Positions 54,200 through 64,000 of a stretch of DNA of 64,000 nt are shown here, piece by piece. Within the stretch, counting starts at the first letter, position 1; each line of letters opens with the position of its first letter. The notes under the pieces are model-generated. The model saw nothing but the letters and a program-made list of their open reading frames with translations. It was not told the origin of the DNA and ran no database searches. Both the position numbers and the translations under genes were made by a program. This DNA is from an uncultured Eubacteriales bacterium (lineage in GTDB: Bacteria; Bacillota; Clostridia; Oscillospirales; Acutalibacteraceae), in contig CAKSJY010000001.1 of the NCBI GenBank assembly GCA_934464585.1, positions 155,838 through 219,837 of the forward strand, in the 5' to 3' direction.

Positions 54200-57100
54200 T
54201 CAGAAAGATGCGATAAATGCTTCTGGTGGAACAATTTTGGTTTCAGCTGCAGCGGGCTCGGGTAAGACTGCGGTTTTGGTGCAAAGGGTAATAGAAAAAA
54301 TTACAAATACGATTAATCCTATAGATGTTGATAGACTTTTGATTGTTACGTTTACCAATGCTGCTGCAAGCGAGATGAAAGAAAGAATTTCTCAAAGACT
54401 TTCAGAACTGCTTGAGGAAAACCCAAACAATGTACGACTTCAAAGGCAAAAAATTCTGCTAAATAATGCAAATATTAGTACAATACATAGCTTTTGTAAT
54501 AATATTATTCGAGAAAATTTCTATAAGCTTTCAATATCACCGGATTTTAGGATTGCAGATTCAAATGAAATGTCAATCTTAAGGGAAGAAGCCATTCAGA
54601 ATGTAATGGGAAAGTTTTACGATGAGGGAAAAAGGGCATTTTTTAGTTTAGTTGAAGCCTTTAGCTCGGATAAGAACGACTTAACTTTAGAAAAAGCAGT
54701 AGAAACTCTTTATGATTTTTTGCGTTCGCATCCATTCCCGGATAAGTGGCTTGATGAGAAAATGAATATGTATAATACAGAGGATATATCATCTACAGTT
54801 TGGGCGGAAACCTTATTTAGATATGCCAAAAATGCAGTGGATTATTGTATTTCTCTTACAAACAGTTCCCTTGAATTGATAAGCAGCGAAGAAAAGCTTA
54901 ACAAGAGCTATCAGGATACCTTTTTGTCTGATTTAAGTATGTTTACGTCGATAAGAGAATCAATACAAAATAAGGATTGGCAGGGTGTACATTTTAAATC
55001 TGATAGTTTTAAATTTGAGAGATTAAGCACACCCAAGGGATACAGTGATCATGAAATAAAAATAAAAGTTAGCGAAAATAGAAAAGTAGCTAAGGATATA
55101 AAAGAAAAGATTAAGAAATATTTTTGTGCAAGCGAACAGGAAGCAATAGAGGATATAAAAAAACTTAAGCCGCTTGTAGAGGTGTTTTTTGATGTGGTTT
55201 GGGAATTTTGGAATGAACTTGACAGATTAAAGCTACAAAAAAACATCTTAGATTTTAGCGATCTAGAACATTTTACACTAAAATTATTGGTAGAAAAAAC
55301 TGATTATGGTTTTAAAAGGACAGAAGATGCAAAAGCTATTTCCGAAAAATTTGATGAGGTATTGGTTGATGAATATCAGGATACAAATAAGGCACAGGAT
55401 ATTATTTTTAGGGCGGTTTCCAGAGATGAAAAAAATCTGTTTGTCGTAGGTGATGTTAAACAAAGTATCTATGGATTTAGGCAGGCTATGCCAGAAATCT
55501 TTTTGAAAAGAAAAGAGGAGTATAATTCATATTCTGGAGATAAAAAGGAATTTCCGGCAAAGATAATTTTAGATAAGAACTTTAGAAGTCGAAGGGGTAT
55601 AACAGAATCTGTCAACTTTATTTTTAGTCAGATTATGTCCGAAGAAGTAGGTGATATGTACTATACAGATGAAGAGGAACTTAAAGCGGGAGCCATTTAC
55701 CCTGAAAGGGATTCTCCGGAAACAGAAGTACATGTTATCGACATTTCTGAAAGTGAGGACGATACAGATATTGTTGAGGCTAGGCACATAGCGTCAATTA
55801 TCAGTGAAAAAATATTTAGTGGTGAAAAGGTTTTTGAAAATGGCAAATTACGACCGATTACATACAAAGATTTTTGTATATTAATAAGAAGTGCAAACAA
55901 GCATGCAGTAAACTATGTAAAGGAGCTTCAATTATGTGGTATACCGGCTTGGTCTGATACAGAGGGAGAATTTTTTGGAACAATAGAAATTTCGACAGTT
56001 GTTTCATTATTGAGAATAATAGACAATCCAATTCAGGATATACCGCTTTTGTCTGTACTTATAAGCCCTATATATGGATTTACAGCCGAAAAACTTTCTG
56101 ATATTAGACTTGCAGATAAGGATTCTCCTCTATATTTGTCACTTAAACATCTTGCTATGAATGGCGACGATGAATGTAAAAAATTTATAGGAGATATAGA
56201 CAGTTATAGACGAATTTCTGCTACTATGTCGGCCTATGAACTGATATCATATATTTATGATAAAACAGGATTTACATCTATAGTTCTTGCGATGGATGAC
56301 AGAGAAAGACGACTTGCAAATTTAAGAATGCTTTCAGACTATGCAAAAACTTATGAGGGCTATGGATACACAGGTGTTTCCGGCTTCATTAAATTTATTG
56401 ATAAGCTAGAACTTAAGAAATCTGATTTAACTCCGGCATCAACTATATCTGAGGTTTCTAATGTGGTTAAGGTTATGAGTATACATCGGTCAAAGGGACT
56501 AGAGTTTCCGGTTTGTATATTGGCCGGTTGTTCAAACAAATTTAACAGACAAAAGAGCTCTGTTTTACTACATCATGATTTAGGTCTTGGGCTTATGGTA
56601 AAAGACAAAAATAGTATGTATAAATATTCCAGTATACCGAGATATGCGGCATCTGTTGAAATTGACAGAGAGAATATGTCCGAGGAGCTTAGAGTGCTTT
56701 ATGTTGCGCTTACAAGAGCAAAGGAAAACTTGATTATGATAACATCACTTAAAAATCCGCAAAAAACTTTATCGAAGTTAAGTTTTGATTTGACAGAAGA
56801 TACTTTAATATCTGAATATTGTGTATCTAATGCAGCTAATTTTTCCGAGCTTATTCTATATTGTGCATTAAGGCATCCTGATGCATATGAGCTTAGAAGT
56901 ATTTCCGGTGCTATTGGTATCCCTGTATTAGATACAAATTCAAGGTGGAAAATAAGTGTTTTAGCTCCTCAAAAAATCCAAGAGGATGATGACTATACTG
57001 AAATTAAAGAAGATAAATGTGATATGGATTTGCTAGAAAAAATAAGTAATCGAATAAATTATGAATATTCGTTGCAAATGCTTCATAATATTCCAACGAA

Positions 57101-57707
57101 GGTATCTGCGTCTGAGATATATAAAGAGGACAATTTGGAAAAGCTCCATAGGCTTGGAAATGGTAAAGTTCCATCATTTATTTTGGGCAAAGATATAAAC
57201 GCGGCAGATAAAGGAATTGCGCTGCATTTATTTTTGGAGTTTGCAGATTATAAAGAGGCATATGATGACCTTTTGGGTCAGATAAAAAAACTTGTAGATA
57301 AAAAATTTATATCAGAAAATCAAGCAAAATATTTGGATATAGCAAGTCTGAAAAAATTCTTTAAAAGCAATTTGATGAAAAGAATTCTTTCAGCACAAAG
57401 CTACAAAAGAGAAATGCGTTTTTCAGTTGAGTATGATGAAAATATAATTGAATCAGATGCAGTCGGAGACACATTTGGAGAACTTGTAGTGCTTCAGGGA
57501 GCTATAGACTGCGTGTTTATAGAAGATGGAAAAGCATATATAATCGACTACAAAAGTAACGCTTTAGAGCAAGAAAAAGAGTATATAAACAATTATTTAA
57601 ATCAGTTGAAGATTTATAAGTATGCAGTGGAAAAATGTCTGGGATTAGAGGTAGGTGGATGTATTATATATTCGTTTAAAATGGGAGAAGAATTAAGTTT
57701 AATTTAA
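54174..57707 (+). CDS. addA: ATP-dependent helicase/nuclease subunit A (AddA)
   Basis: A UvrD-like 3'-5' helicase plus nuclease. Motifs in order: Q-motif WTDSQKDAI, Walker A SAAAGSGKTAVLVQR (residues 25-39), FTNAAASEMKERI, VDEYQDTNKAQD, GDVKQSIYGFRQA, VKVMSIHRSKGLEFPV, ELRVLYVALTRAKENL, and the C-terminal nuclease GAIDCVFIEDGKAYIIDYKSN. 1177 residues. Its start lies within addB, so the subunits are made from coupled genes. No Chi sequence can be deduced from the window. Confidence 0.97.
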   Translation: MVQRNWTDSQKDAINASGGTILVSAAAGSGKTAVLVQRVIEKITNTINPIDVDRLLIVTFTNAAASEMKERISQRLSELLEENPNNVRLQRQKILLNNANISTIHSFCNNIIRENFYKLSISPDFRIADSNEMSILREEAIQNVMGKFYDEGKRAFFSLVEAFSSDKNDLTLEKAVETLYDFLRSHPFPDKWLDEKMNMYNTEDISSTVWAETLFRYAKNAVDYCISLTNSSLELISSEEKLNKSYQDTFLSDLSMFTSIRESIQNKDWQGVHFKSDSFKFERLSTPKGYSDHEIKIKVSENRKVAKDIKEKIKKYFCASEQEAIEDIKKLKPLVEVFFDVVWEFWNELDRLKLQKNILDFSDLEHFTLKLLVEKTDYGFKRTEDAKAISEKFDEVLVDEYQDTNKAQDIIFRAVSRDEKNLFVVGDVKQSIYGFRQAMPEIFLKRKEEYNSYSGDKKEFPAKIILDKNFRSRRGITESVNFIFSQIMSEEVGDMYYTDEEELKAGAIYPERDSPETEVHVIDISESEDDTDIVEARHIASIISEKIFSGEKVFENGKLRPITYKDFCILIRSANKHAVNYVKELQLCGIPAWSDTEGEFFGTIEISTVVSLLRIIDNPIQDIPLLSVLISPIYGFTAEKLSDIRLADKDSPLYLSLKHLAMNGDDECKKFIGDIDSYRRISATMSAYELISYIYDKTGFTSIVLAMDDRERRLANLRMLSDYAKTYEGYGYTGVSGFIKFIDKLELKKSDLTPASTISEVSNVVKVMSIHRSKGLEFPVCILAGCSNKFNRQKSSVLLHHDLGLGLMVKDKNSMYKYSSIPRYAASVEIDRENMSEELRVLYVALTRAKENLIMITSLKNPQKTLSKLSFDLTEDTLISEYCVSNAANFSELILYCALRHPDAYELRSISGAIGIPVLDTNSRWKISVLAPQKIQEDDDYTEIKEDKCDMDLLEKISNRINYEYSLQMLHNIPTKVSASEIYKEDNLEKLHRLGNGKVPSFILGKDINAADKGIALHLFLEFADYKEAYDDLLGQIKKLVDKKFISENQAKYLDIASLKKFFKSNLMKRILSAQSYKREMRFSVEYDENIIESDAVGDTFGELVVLQGAIDCVFIEDGKAYIIDYKSNALEQEKEYINNYLNQLKIYKYAVEKCLGLEVGGCIIYSFKMGEELSLI

Positions 57708-57771
57708 AAATATGTAGTTCAGGAGTATGGGCAAAACTATTTTAGTTTATGGTAAAAAAATAATATAATCC

Positions 57772-57800
57772 TTGAACTTTCTGTAATTGCTTGGTATCAT
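57772..57800 (+). promoter_or_regulatory. Promoter of glg operon
   Basis: TTGAAC (57772-57777), 17 nt, TATCAT (57795-57800), 53 nt before the ATG of glgB. Confidence 0.6.
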
Positions 57801-57852
57801 TATACTGAGTATATAAAAGTATTGTGTTAGCAAAATAAAGGAGTTGTAATTA

Positions 57853-59814
57853 ATGGGAATTCTGAGAGAAATCGACGAACAAGAAGCATTACGTTCGTTC
57901 CATGAGGGAGTAAACTATAGAGCTTATGAGTTTTTGGGAGCACACAGCAAATCTTTAGATAATGTAGCAGGTACTGTATTTAGAGTGTGGGCTCCAAATG
58001 CAAAAAATGTTTGGGTTTTGGGCGATTTTAATAATTGGAACGAAACTTCACATATGATGAATAAGATTAGCGACGGTGGAGTGTGGGAAGCCTTTGTCGA
58101 GATATCTCTTGAAAATTATTCTATATATAAATTTAGAATAGAAACTTTTTCCGGTGAAATCTTGTTAAAAACAGATCCTTTTGCTTATCACTGCGAGACA
58201 AGACCGGCTAATGCCTCTAAGTTTTTCGATATAGAAGGCTATGATTGGAAAGATCAAAGCTTTATGAGTAAAAAGGAAAAAACCGATCAATATAAATCTC
58301 CGATAAATATATATGAAATGCATATAGGTTCCTGGAGAAAATATATGGATGGCAATTCGTTTTCATATGAAAAACTTGCTGAGGAATTGGTGCCGTATAT
58401 AAAGGACATGGGTTATACTCATATAGAAATTATGCCGATTACAGAATTTCCTTTTGATGCATCTTGGGGATATCAAGTTACAGGATATTTTGCACCGACT
58501 GCAAGATATGGTTCACCTTTTGACTTTATGAAATTTATCGATAAGTGCCATCAAAGTGGGATAGGTGTTATCATGGACTGGGTGCCTGCACATTTCCCGA
58601 AGGATAGTCATGGACTTGCCAAGTTTGATGGTTCTGCTTGCTATGAATATCAGGATCCAAGAAAAGGTGAGCATAAAGATTGGGGAACCTTGGTGTTTGA
58701 CTACGGAAGAAATGAAGTAAGGAGCTTTTTAATTTCAAGTGCAATCTTTTGGTTGGAAAAATATCATATTGACGGTATAAGAGTTGATGCAGTGGCATCA
58801 ATGCTATATTTAGACTATAGCAGAAATCCAGGTGAATGGGTACCAAACCAATATGGTGGAAATGAAAACTTAGAAGCGGTAGAATTTTTAAAAAAGCTTA
58901 ATGAGGCAGCATTTGCAGCATTTCCGAATGTCATGATGATTGCGGAAGAATCAACAGCATGGCCACTTGTTTCCAGACCAACATATATGGGTGGTTTAGG
59001 ATTTAATTACAAATGGAATATGGGTTGGATGAATGATATGCTAAGATATATGTCACTCGATCCGATACATCGCCCATATAACCATAACAGCCTTACTTTT
59101 TCATTTTTCTATGCATTTTCTGAAAACTTTATTTTGCCGATTTCTCATGATGAGGTAGTACATGGTAAAGGTTCCCTTATAAATAAAATGCCGGGAAGCT
59201 ATGAGCAAAAATTTGCAGGAGTTAGAGCATTTATAACTTATATGATGGCTCATCCGGGCAAAAAACTTGTATTTATGGGTACAGAATTTGGACAATTTAA
59301 AGAATGGGACTTTAATGCAGAGCTTGATTGGAATCTTCTAGATTATCCGGCTCACCAGAAAATGCAGGACTTTTTTAGAAGTATAAACCATTTTTATTTG
59401 AAATCAGCCCCACTTTGGGAAATTGATTTTTCGTGGGAAGGCTTCTCATGGATATCAAATGACGATTATACTCAAAGCGTTATAAGCTTTAGAAGAATAG
59501 ATGAATCCGGAAATGAGATTATCGTAGTATGTAATTTTCAGCCAGTACTTAGAGAAAATTACAGGATTGGTGTTCCCTTTGAAGGTACTTATACAGAAGT
59601 ATTCAATTCAGATAGTAAGGAATTCGGCGGGGAAGGTATTTCAAACAGCAAACCTATAAAATCAGATAAGGAAGCTATGCACGGTTTTGAACAGTCAATA
59701 AGTATTACGCTTCCACCTATGTCCGTTATATTTTTTAAAGGTAAAAAGAAAGTACCTAAAATTAAAGCAAAAAAAGAAAGTTCAGTTAAGATAAAATCAG
59801 GTAAGAAAAATTGA
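57853..59814 (+). CDS. glgB: 1,4-alpha-glucan branching enzyme
   Basis: Forms alpha-1,6 branches in glycogen. A CBM48 domain (RVWAPNAKNVWVLGDFNNW, residues 42-60) precedes a GH13 barrel: GYTHIEIMPITEFP, DWVPAHFPKD, DGIRVDAVASMLY with the nucleophile Asp, MMIAEESTAWP with the acid Glu, and ISHDEVVHGKGSL. 653 residues. A Lys-rich tail (about 25 residues) ends the protein. First gene of the glgBCDA operon, GGAG site. Confidence 0.97.
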   Translation: MGILREIDEQEALRSFHEGVNYRAYEFLGAHSKSLDNVAGTVFRVWAPNAKNVWVLGDFNNWNETSHMMNKISDGGVWEAFVEISLENYSIYKFRIETFSGEILLKTDPFAYHCETRPANASKFFDIEGYDWKDQSFMSKKEKTDQYKSPINIYEMHIGSWRKYMDGNSFSYEKLAEELVPYIKDMGYTHIEIMPITEFPFDASWGYQVTGYFAPTARYGSPFDFMKFIDKCHQSGIGVIMDWVPAHFPKDSHGLAKFDGSACYEYQDPRKGEHKDWGTLVFDYGRNEVRSFLISSAIFWLEKYHIDGIRVDAVASMLYLDYSRNPGEWVPNQYGGNENLEAVEFLKKLNEAAFAAFPNVMMIAEESTAWPLVSRPTYMGGLGFNYKWNMGWMNDMLRYMSLDPIHRPYNHNSLTFSFFYAFSENFILPISHDEVVHGKGSLINKMPGSYEQKFAGVRAFITYMMAHPGKKLVFMGTEFGQFKEWDFNAELDWNLLDYPAHQKMQDFFRSINHFYLKSAPLWEIDFSWEGFSWISNDDYTQSVISFRRIDESGNEIIVVCNFQPVLRENYRIGVPFEGTYTEVFNSDSKEFGGEGISNSKPIKSDKEAMHGFEQSISITLPPMSVIFFKGKKKVPKIKAKKESSVKIKSGKKN

Positions 59815-59837
59815 TATCTATTTGAGGAGGATAAATA

Positions 59838-61052
59838 ATGTTTCCTAAGCAAGAAGTAGTAGCTATGCTCTTAGCCGGGGGCCAGGGCAGTAGGCTTGGA
59901 GTTTTAACAAAGAAGTTAGCAAAACCGGCAGTACCATATGGTGGTAAGTATAGAATTATTGATTTTCCCCTTTCTAATTGTGTTAATTCAGGAATTGAAG
60001 CTGTTGGAGTGTTAACCCAATATCAACCGCTTGTTCTTAATGAATATATTGGAAATGGTCAACCTTGGGATCTTGATTCAATGAACAGTGGGGTTCAGAT
60101 ATTATCGCCATATCAAAGAAGCAAGGGTGGAGACTGGTATAAAGGTACAGCAAATGCTATATATCAAAATATTAACTATATTGAAAGATATGACCCCGAT
60201 TATGTTGTAATCCTTTCGGGCGACCATATATATAAAATGGACTACTCAAAGATGTTGGCTTTTCATAAAAAGAACAATGCTGACTGTACAGTAGCTTCGA
60301 TAGAAGTACCGCTTGAAGAGGCGTCAAGATTTGGAATATTAAATACCAATGAAGATGGCTCAATATATGAATTTGATGAAAAACCGGAAAAGCCTAAGAG
60401 TACAAAAGCATCAATGGGTATCTATATCTTTAATTGGAATAAACTTAAAAAATACCTTATAGAAGATGAGGCAAACAAGGATTCGTCAAATGATTTTGGT
60501 AAGGATGTTTTGCCGACAATGCTTAAATCCGGAGAGAGAATGTTTGCTTATCAATTTAAAGGATATTGGAAAGATGTAGGAACTATAGATAGCCTTTGGG
60601 AAGCAAATATAGACTTGCTTGATCCGAATGTTAAAATAAATTTGGCAGATGAGAGCTGGAGAATATATTCTCAAAATCCGGTTTTACCGCCACAATACAT
60701 ATCAGATACCGCAAAGGTACAAGAATCACTGATATCAGACGGTTGTGAGGTATATGGCAATATAGACTTGAGCGTATTATTTTCCGGAGTATATATCGGA
60801 AAAGGTGCAGTTGTAAAAGATTCAATAGTTATGCCTGGATCTAGGGTAGAGGAAAGCGCAGTTGTACAGTATGCTATTATATCTGAAAATACTGTTATAT
60901 CTAAAAACGCCGTGGTTGGAGCAAGGCCTGAAGATACCCCGAATATAAACGACTGGGGAATTACTGTGGTTGGAGATAATATTACTATAGGAGAAAATGT
61001 GGTAATTCCTCCTAAAGCGATGATAGATAAAGATGTTTTGGAGGCGAAATAG
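59838..61052 (+). CDS. glgC: Glucose-1-phosphate adenylyltransferase
   Basis: Makes ADP-glucose, the committed step of glycogen synthesis. The nucleotide site is [16 protein letters not shown] (residues 9-24), followed by [50 protein letters not shown] and ASMGIYIFN, and a left-handed beta-helix C-terminus. 404 residues. 23 bp after glgB with a GAGGAGG site and 3 bp before glgD. Confidence 0.97.
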   Translation: MFPKQEVVAMLLAGGQGSRLGVLTKKLAKPAVPYGGKYRIIDFPLSNCVNSGIEAVGVLTQYQPLVLNEYIGNGQPWDLDSMNSGVQILSPYQRSKGGDWYKGTANAIYQNINYIERYDPDYVVILSGDHIYKMDYSKMLAFHKKNNADCTVASIEVPLEEASRFGILNTNEDGSIYEFDEKPEKPKSTKASMGIYIFNWNKLKKYLIEDEANKDSSNDFGKDVLPTMLKSGERMFAYQFKGYWKDVGTIDSLWEANIDLLDPNVKINLADESWRIYSQNPVLPPQYISDTAKVQESLISDGCEVYGNIDLSVLFSGVYIGKGAVVKDSIVMPGSRVEESAVVQYAIISENTVISKNAVVGARPEDTPNINDWGITVVGDNITIGENVVIPPKAMIDKDVLEAK

Positions 61053-61055
61053 GCT

Positions 61056-62171
61056 ATGCGTGGCAATAATGTTTTAGGAATAATTTTTTCAAATATGCAC
61101 GAAGAACTAATAAGAGAGCTAACGGATAATAGAACAATGGGATCAGTTCCTTTTGGTGGAAGATATAGGCTTATTGATTTTACACTATCTAATATGGTAA
61201 ATTCGGGAATTAATAAGGTTGGTGTAATTACAAAAGTAAATTATCAATCTCTTATGGATCATTTAGGATCGGGAAAGGCCTGGGATTTATCAAGAAGAAG
61301 AGATGGACTCTTCATATTGCCACCGTTTGGCAATAGTACAGAAAGATTTACTAACAGGATAAAAACCTTATCGGCAATATCAGATTTTCTTTCTAATTCT
61401 AAGGAAGAGTATGTTTTGCTTTCGGATTGTGATGTTGTTTGTAATATTGATTATCACGATGTAGTAAAGAATCATATTAATAATGAGGCGGATATAACTT
61501 TAATATATAAAAGAGGTATTATACCTGAAAAAACGACTGATTCGATTGTTTTATCAATGGGTGAAAACTCAAGGGTTGATGAAATATATGTAGACTTGCA
61601 GACCGATAAGGAATGCAATTATAGCCTAAATATGTTTTTGCTAAAAAGACAGTTTTTAATCAGGCTTTTAGCAGAGTGTATAAGTAAAAATGAAGTTAGC
61701 TTTAAGCGGGATCTAATTCAAAAAAATGTTCATAGATATAGACTTTTTGGATATGAGTTTAAGGGATATTCAAAAGTGATTACATCAATGAATACCTATT
61801 TTGAAGCTAATATGTCGCTTATGTCCAGCTCGGCAAGAAAGCAGTTATTCTGCCCAACCAGACCGGTATATACAAAAATTCGCGATGATATGCCAGGTAA
61901 ATATGGATTAGAGGCAGATGTTAGAAATTCTTCAATAGCGGATGGTTGTGTAATAGAAGGAGAAGTTGAAAACAGTGTGTTATTCCGTGGTGTACATATC
62001 GGAAAAGGCACAAAAGTATCAAATTGTGTTTTAATGCAAGATACAGTAATTGGTGAGAACTGTAATCTAAACTATGTAATTTCAGACAAGGACGTTATAA
62101 TAAAAGATGGAAGAACCTTAATGGGATTTAAGTCTTATCCTGTTTATATAAGTAAGGCAAGCATAGTTTAG
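61056..62171 (+). CDS. glgD: GlgD, non-catalytic paralogue of ADP-glucose synthase
   Basis: A GlgC-like protein that in Firmicutes pairs with GlgC and modulates its activity. The N-terminus lacks the AGG-x-GSRL loop and instead reads GNNVLGIIFSNMHEELIRELT; GGRYRLIDFTLSNMVNSGI is kept, and the sugar-phosphate region has LLSDCDVV in place of SGDH. C-terminal hexapeptide helix with SIADGCVIEGEVENSVLFRG. 371 residues. GGAGG site; directly after glgC. Confidence 0.95.
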   Translation: MRGNNVLGIIFSNMHEELIRELTDNRTMGSVPFGGRYRLIDFTLSNMVNSGINKVGVITKVNYQSLMDHLGSGKAWDLSRRRDGLFILPPFGNSTERFTNRIKTLSAISDFLSNSKEEYVLLSDCDVVCNIDYHDVVKNHINNEADITLIYKRGIIPEKTTDSIVLSMGENSRVDEIYVDLQTDKECNYSLNMFLLKRQFLIRLLAECISKNEVSFKRDLIQKNVHRYRLFGYEFKGYSKVITSMNTYFEANMSLMSSSARKQLFCPTRPVYTKIRDDMPGKYGLEADVRNSSIADGCVIEGEVENSVLFRGVHIGKGTKVSNCVLMQDTVIGENCNLNYVISDKDVIIKDGRTLMGFKSYPVYISKASIV

Positions 62172-62218
62172 GGTAAATTATTTATATAGAGAAAGTCTAA
62201 AGATTGGAGGAAACAGAT

Positions 62219-63643
62219 TTGAAGTGTTTATACTGTACAAGTGAGGCTTTACCATTTATAGCTTCCGGTGGATTAGGGGATGTAGCAGGTTCCCTACCAA
62301 ATGCACTTAGACAACGGTTAGTAGGCTGTAGAGTTGTAATGCCTTTATATGAGGAAATACCGCAGTATTTAAAAGATTCTATGCATTTTATAAAGAGTAT
62401 ATATGTACCGGTTTCGTGGAGATATCAATATTGTGGTATATTTGAGGCCAGAGTAGATGGGGTTATATATTATTTTATAGATAATGAATATTACTTTAAA
62501 AGAAAAGGTATATATGGTCATTTTGATGACGCGGAAAGATTTGCCTTTCTTTCAAGAGCAGCATTAGAGATTTTGCCTCATGTAGATTTTAAGCCGGATA
62601 TTATACATGCAAATGATTGGCAGACAGCACTTGTGCCGGTATACTATAGTTTGTTTTATAGTAATAATGAGTGGTATAAGGGTATAAAAACAGTGTTTAC
62701 TATACACAACATACAGTATCAGGGTAAGTATGGTAAAGAGTTGCTTGGAGATGTTATAGGAATACCGGATGACAAAATGTCGATAGTCGAGTTTGACGAC
62801 TGTGTGAACTTTGTAAAGGGTGCAATTGAAACAGCCAACAGAGTTACAACAGTAAGCCCAAGTTATGCCTGGGAAATAAAAGACCCTTGGTTTTCTCATG
62901 GATTGGATCCAATTTTAAGAGATAGAGCTTGGAAACTTTGCGGTATATTAAACGGTATCGATACAGAGCTTTATAATCCTGAAACAGACAGATATATATA
63001 TTCAAACTATAGTATAGATGATATGTCCGGTAAGTCACAAAATAAATTAGAGCTACAAAATCGCCTCGGACTTTTCCAAAATGCAGATATTCCATTGGTT
63101 GCAATGGTTACACGTATGGTTACTCATAAAGGACTTGACTTAGTTAGGGAAGTACTAGAAAAGTTGATGTGTGAGGAGGACATACAATTTGTTATTTTGG
63201 GGTCCGGAGACTGGGAATATGAAAGTTATTTCAAGTATATGCAAGACAAATATAGAGGAAGATTTTCAGCATGCTTTGGATATGTACCGGAATTATCCCA
63301 TAAAATATATGCAGCTTCGGATATCTTTTTAATGCCTTCTAAAAGTGAGCCCTGCGGTCTTTCCCAGATGATAGCGTTGAGATATGGTACGATACCTGTA
63401 GTAAGAGAAACCGGAGGACTTAGGGATTCCATTGTCGATAGTGCTGATGGTTCAGGAAATGGGTTTACGTTTAAAAATTATGATGCATATGATATGCTCC
63501 ATGCTGTGAAACGAAGTATTTGGGGATATTATGATAGACATGGTTGGGGTATACTTGTAAACCGAGCAATGAAGTGCGATAATAGTTGGGGACGTTCGGC
63601 GAACGAATATATTAAGCTATATAGAGATCTACTTAGTGAATAG
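62219..63643 (+). CDS. glgA: Glycogen synthase (ADP-glucose type)
   Basis: GT5 enzyme extending glycogen with ADP-glucose. The N-terminus has ASGGLGDVAGSLP, where many relatives have KTGGLADV; the variant is known to me from Clostridia. Also present are HANDWQTALVPVYY, FTIHNIQYQGKY, TVSPSYAWEI, LCGILNGIDTELYNPETD, MVTRMVTHKGLDLV and MPSKSEPCGLSQMIALRYGTIPVVRETGGLRDSI with the C-terminal Glu/nucleotide site. 474 residues from the TTG at 62219, 8 nt after GGAGG. Last gene of the operon. Confidence 0.96.
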   Translation: MKCLYCTSEALPFIASGGLGDVAGSLPNALRQRLVGCRVVMPLYEEIPQYLKDSMHFIKSIYVPVSWRYQYCGIFEARVDGVIYYFIDNEYYFKRKGIYGHFDDAERFAFLSRAALEILPHVDFKPDIIHANDWQTALVPVYYSLFYSNNEWYKGIKTVFTIHNIQYQGKYGKELLGDVIGIPDDKMSIVEFDDCVNFVKGAIETANRVTTVSPSYAWEIKDPWFSHGLDPILRDRAWKLCGILNGIDTELYNPETDRYIYSNYSIDDMSGKSQNKLELQNRLGLFQNADIPLVAMVTRMVTHKGLDLVREVLEKLMCEEDIQFVILGSGDWEYESYFKYMQDKYRGRFSACFGYVPELSHKIYAASDIFLMPSKSEPCGLSQMIALRYGTIPVVRETGGLRDSIVDSADGSGNGFTFKNYDAYDMLHAVKRSIWGYYDRHGWGILVNRAMKCDNSWGRSANEYIKLYRDLLSE

Positions 63644-63705
63644 TTACTATTTGTCAAGCATATAATCATAAAAAATATAGAAAATGATGATTTTCAAATT
63701 TGTGC

Positions 63706-63734
63706 TTGACTTAAAAAGATACTTGCTATATAAT
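63706..63734 (+). promoter_or_regulatory. Promoter of tRNA-Leu
   Basis: TTGACT (63706-63711), 17 nt, TATAAT (63729-63734), 13 bp before the mature 5' end. Confidence 0.85.
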
Positions 63735-63746
63735 AGTAAGTGTTGA

Positions 63747-63830
63747 GCGGGTGTGGCGGAATTGGCAGACGCGCTAGATTTAGGTTCTAGTGGCAACACC
63801 GTGCAGGTTCAAGTCCTGTCACCCGTACCA
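63747..63830 (+). tRNA. tRNA-Leu(UAG)
   Basis: 84 nt with encoded CCA. The acceptor arms are gcgggtg/cacccgt, D-arm ggcggaattggcagacgc, anticodon stem ctaga/tctag with loop tttaggt (anticodon UAG, reading CUN), a long class II variable arm and T-arm with gttcaag. Own promoter and two terminators. Confidence 0.97.
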
Positions 63831-63834
63831 TGCT

Positions 63835-63879
63835 GGATAACCATTAGGGACTTAGTTTTCTTGTGGTTATCCTTTTTTT
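63835..63879 (+). terminator. Terminator 1 after tRNA-Leu
   Basis: Perfect 9-bp stem ggataacca/tggttatcc followed by seven T. Confidence 0.93.
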
Positions 63880-63920
63880 GAAGAGTGTAATTGTTTTAAG
63901 CAATTCGCTCTTCTTTTTTT
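63880..63920. terminator. Terminator 2, shared with a leftward frame
   Basis: Stem gaagagtg-taattg / caatt-cgctcttc (one G-U or mismatch inside) with seven T on the right. On the minus strand it spans the stop of the partial frame entering from the right edge. Confidence 0.85.
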
Positions 63921-64000
63921 CGTCCAAAATTCTTTATAAGGCTTTTTTGCTCGTGTTTTGACATTTTGGGGATTTCTATATGTCCTATCATTTTATAATA
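63896..64000 (-). CDS. Possible 3' end of a leftward gene cut by the window edge
   Basis: An open minus-strand frame runs from the right edge to a TAA at 63898-63896, giving 34 visible residues with a charged end (MSKHEQKSLIKNF, GRKKEERIA). The composition is protein-like (Lys/Glu-rich helix) and the converging terminator fits a gene end, but too little is visible to name a family. It could be chance. Confidence 0.35.
   Translation of the reverse strand, partial: YYKMIGHIEIPKMSKHEQKSLIKNFGRKKEERIA

Overview
The window is AT-rich (roughly one third GC by eye), densely packed bacterial DNA that reads as a chromosomal segment of an anaerobic, low-GC Gram-positive Clostridia member. The supporting evidence is strong GGAGG-type ribosome sites with frequent TTG/GTG starts, a complete Rnf ion-pumping ferredoxin:NAD oxidoreductase operon, AddAB (not RecBCD), the Clostridia-type GlgC/GlgD pair, a short ProB without PUA domain, the sporulation gene yunB, and the NifU-like plus GGGtGRT pair typical of anaerobic Firmicutes. 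There is no phage, IS element, CRISPR array or rRNA. The closest species cannot be named from the sequence alone.

Layout. 0.36-7.8 kb (+): glmU-like uridylyltransferase, prs, pth, mfd and a PrsA-like foldase lipoprotein. 8-17 kb (-): one long operon-like run starting at rplS with a structured leader, then lepB, rbgA, rnhB, yraN, an M19 dipeptidase, thrC, a metallophosphoesterase, glyS and a FAD dehydrogenase. 17.3-27.4 kb (+): NifU-like scaffold and GGGtGRT protein, prfB, then apbE, a NusG-II domain protein, a Gx transporter and rnfCDGEAB. 27.4-32.5 kb: a candidate small RNA with its own promoter and terminator, ppa, a TSCPD protein and two secreted repeat proteins (beta-helix and seven-bladed RCC1). 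32.5-39 kb: pckG, a YfcE-type phosphodiesterase, three small unknown proteins, a membrane protein, and proB-proA. 39-45.3 kb: a hexapeptide-repeat GlmU-C-like protein, a DUF3048 lipoprotein, and two tandem paralogous DUF4157 (eCIS_core) proteins with diverged C-termini. 45.4-57.7 kb: secD-secF, yunB, ligA, addB-addA. 57.8-63.8 kb: glgB-C-D-A and tRNA-Leu(UAG).

How it fits together. ApbE can flavinylate RnfD and RnfG, whose genes follow in the same run. The glg genes form a full glycogen synthesis operon. The two GlmU-related genes, 38 kb apart, look like a split GlmU: the first keeps the uridylyltransferase but ends before the acetyltransferase core, and the second carries the GlmU-type catalytic-His motif. 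The most unusual locus is the DUF4157 pair (41.1-45.3 kb). Promoter, leader and N-terminal metallopeptidase-like domain are nearly duplicated, the C-terminal halves have diverged strongly, and the promoter resembles that of the downstream secD. The most likely undescribed RNA is the roughly 95-nt transcription unit at 27.6 kb.
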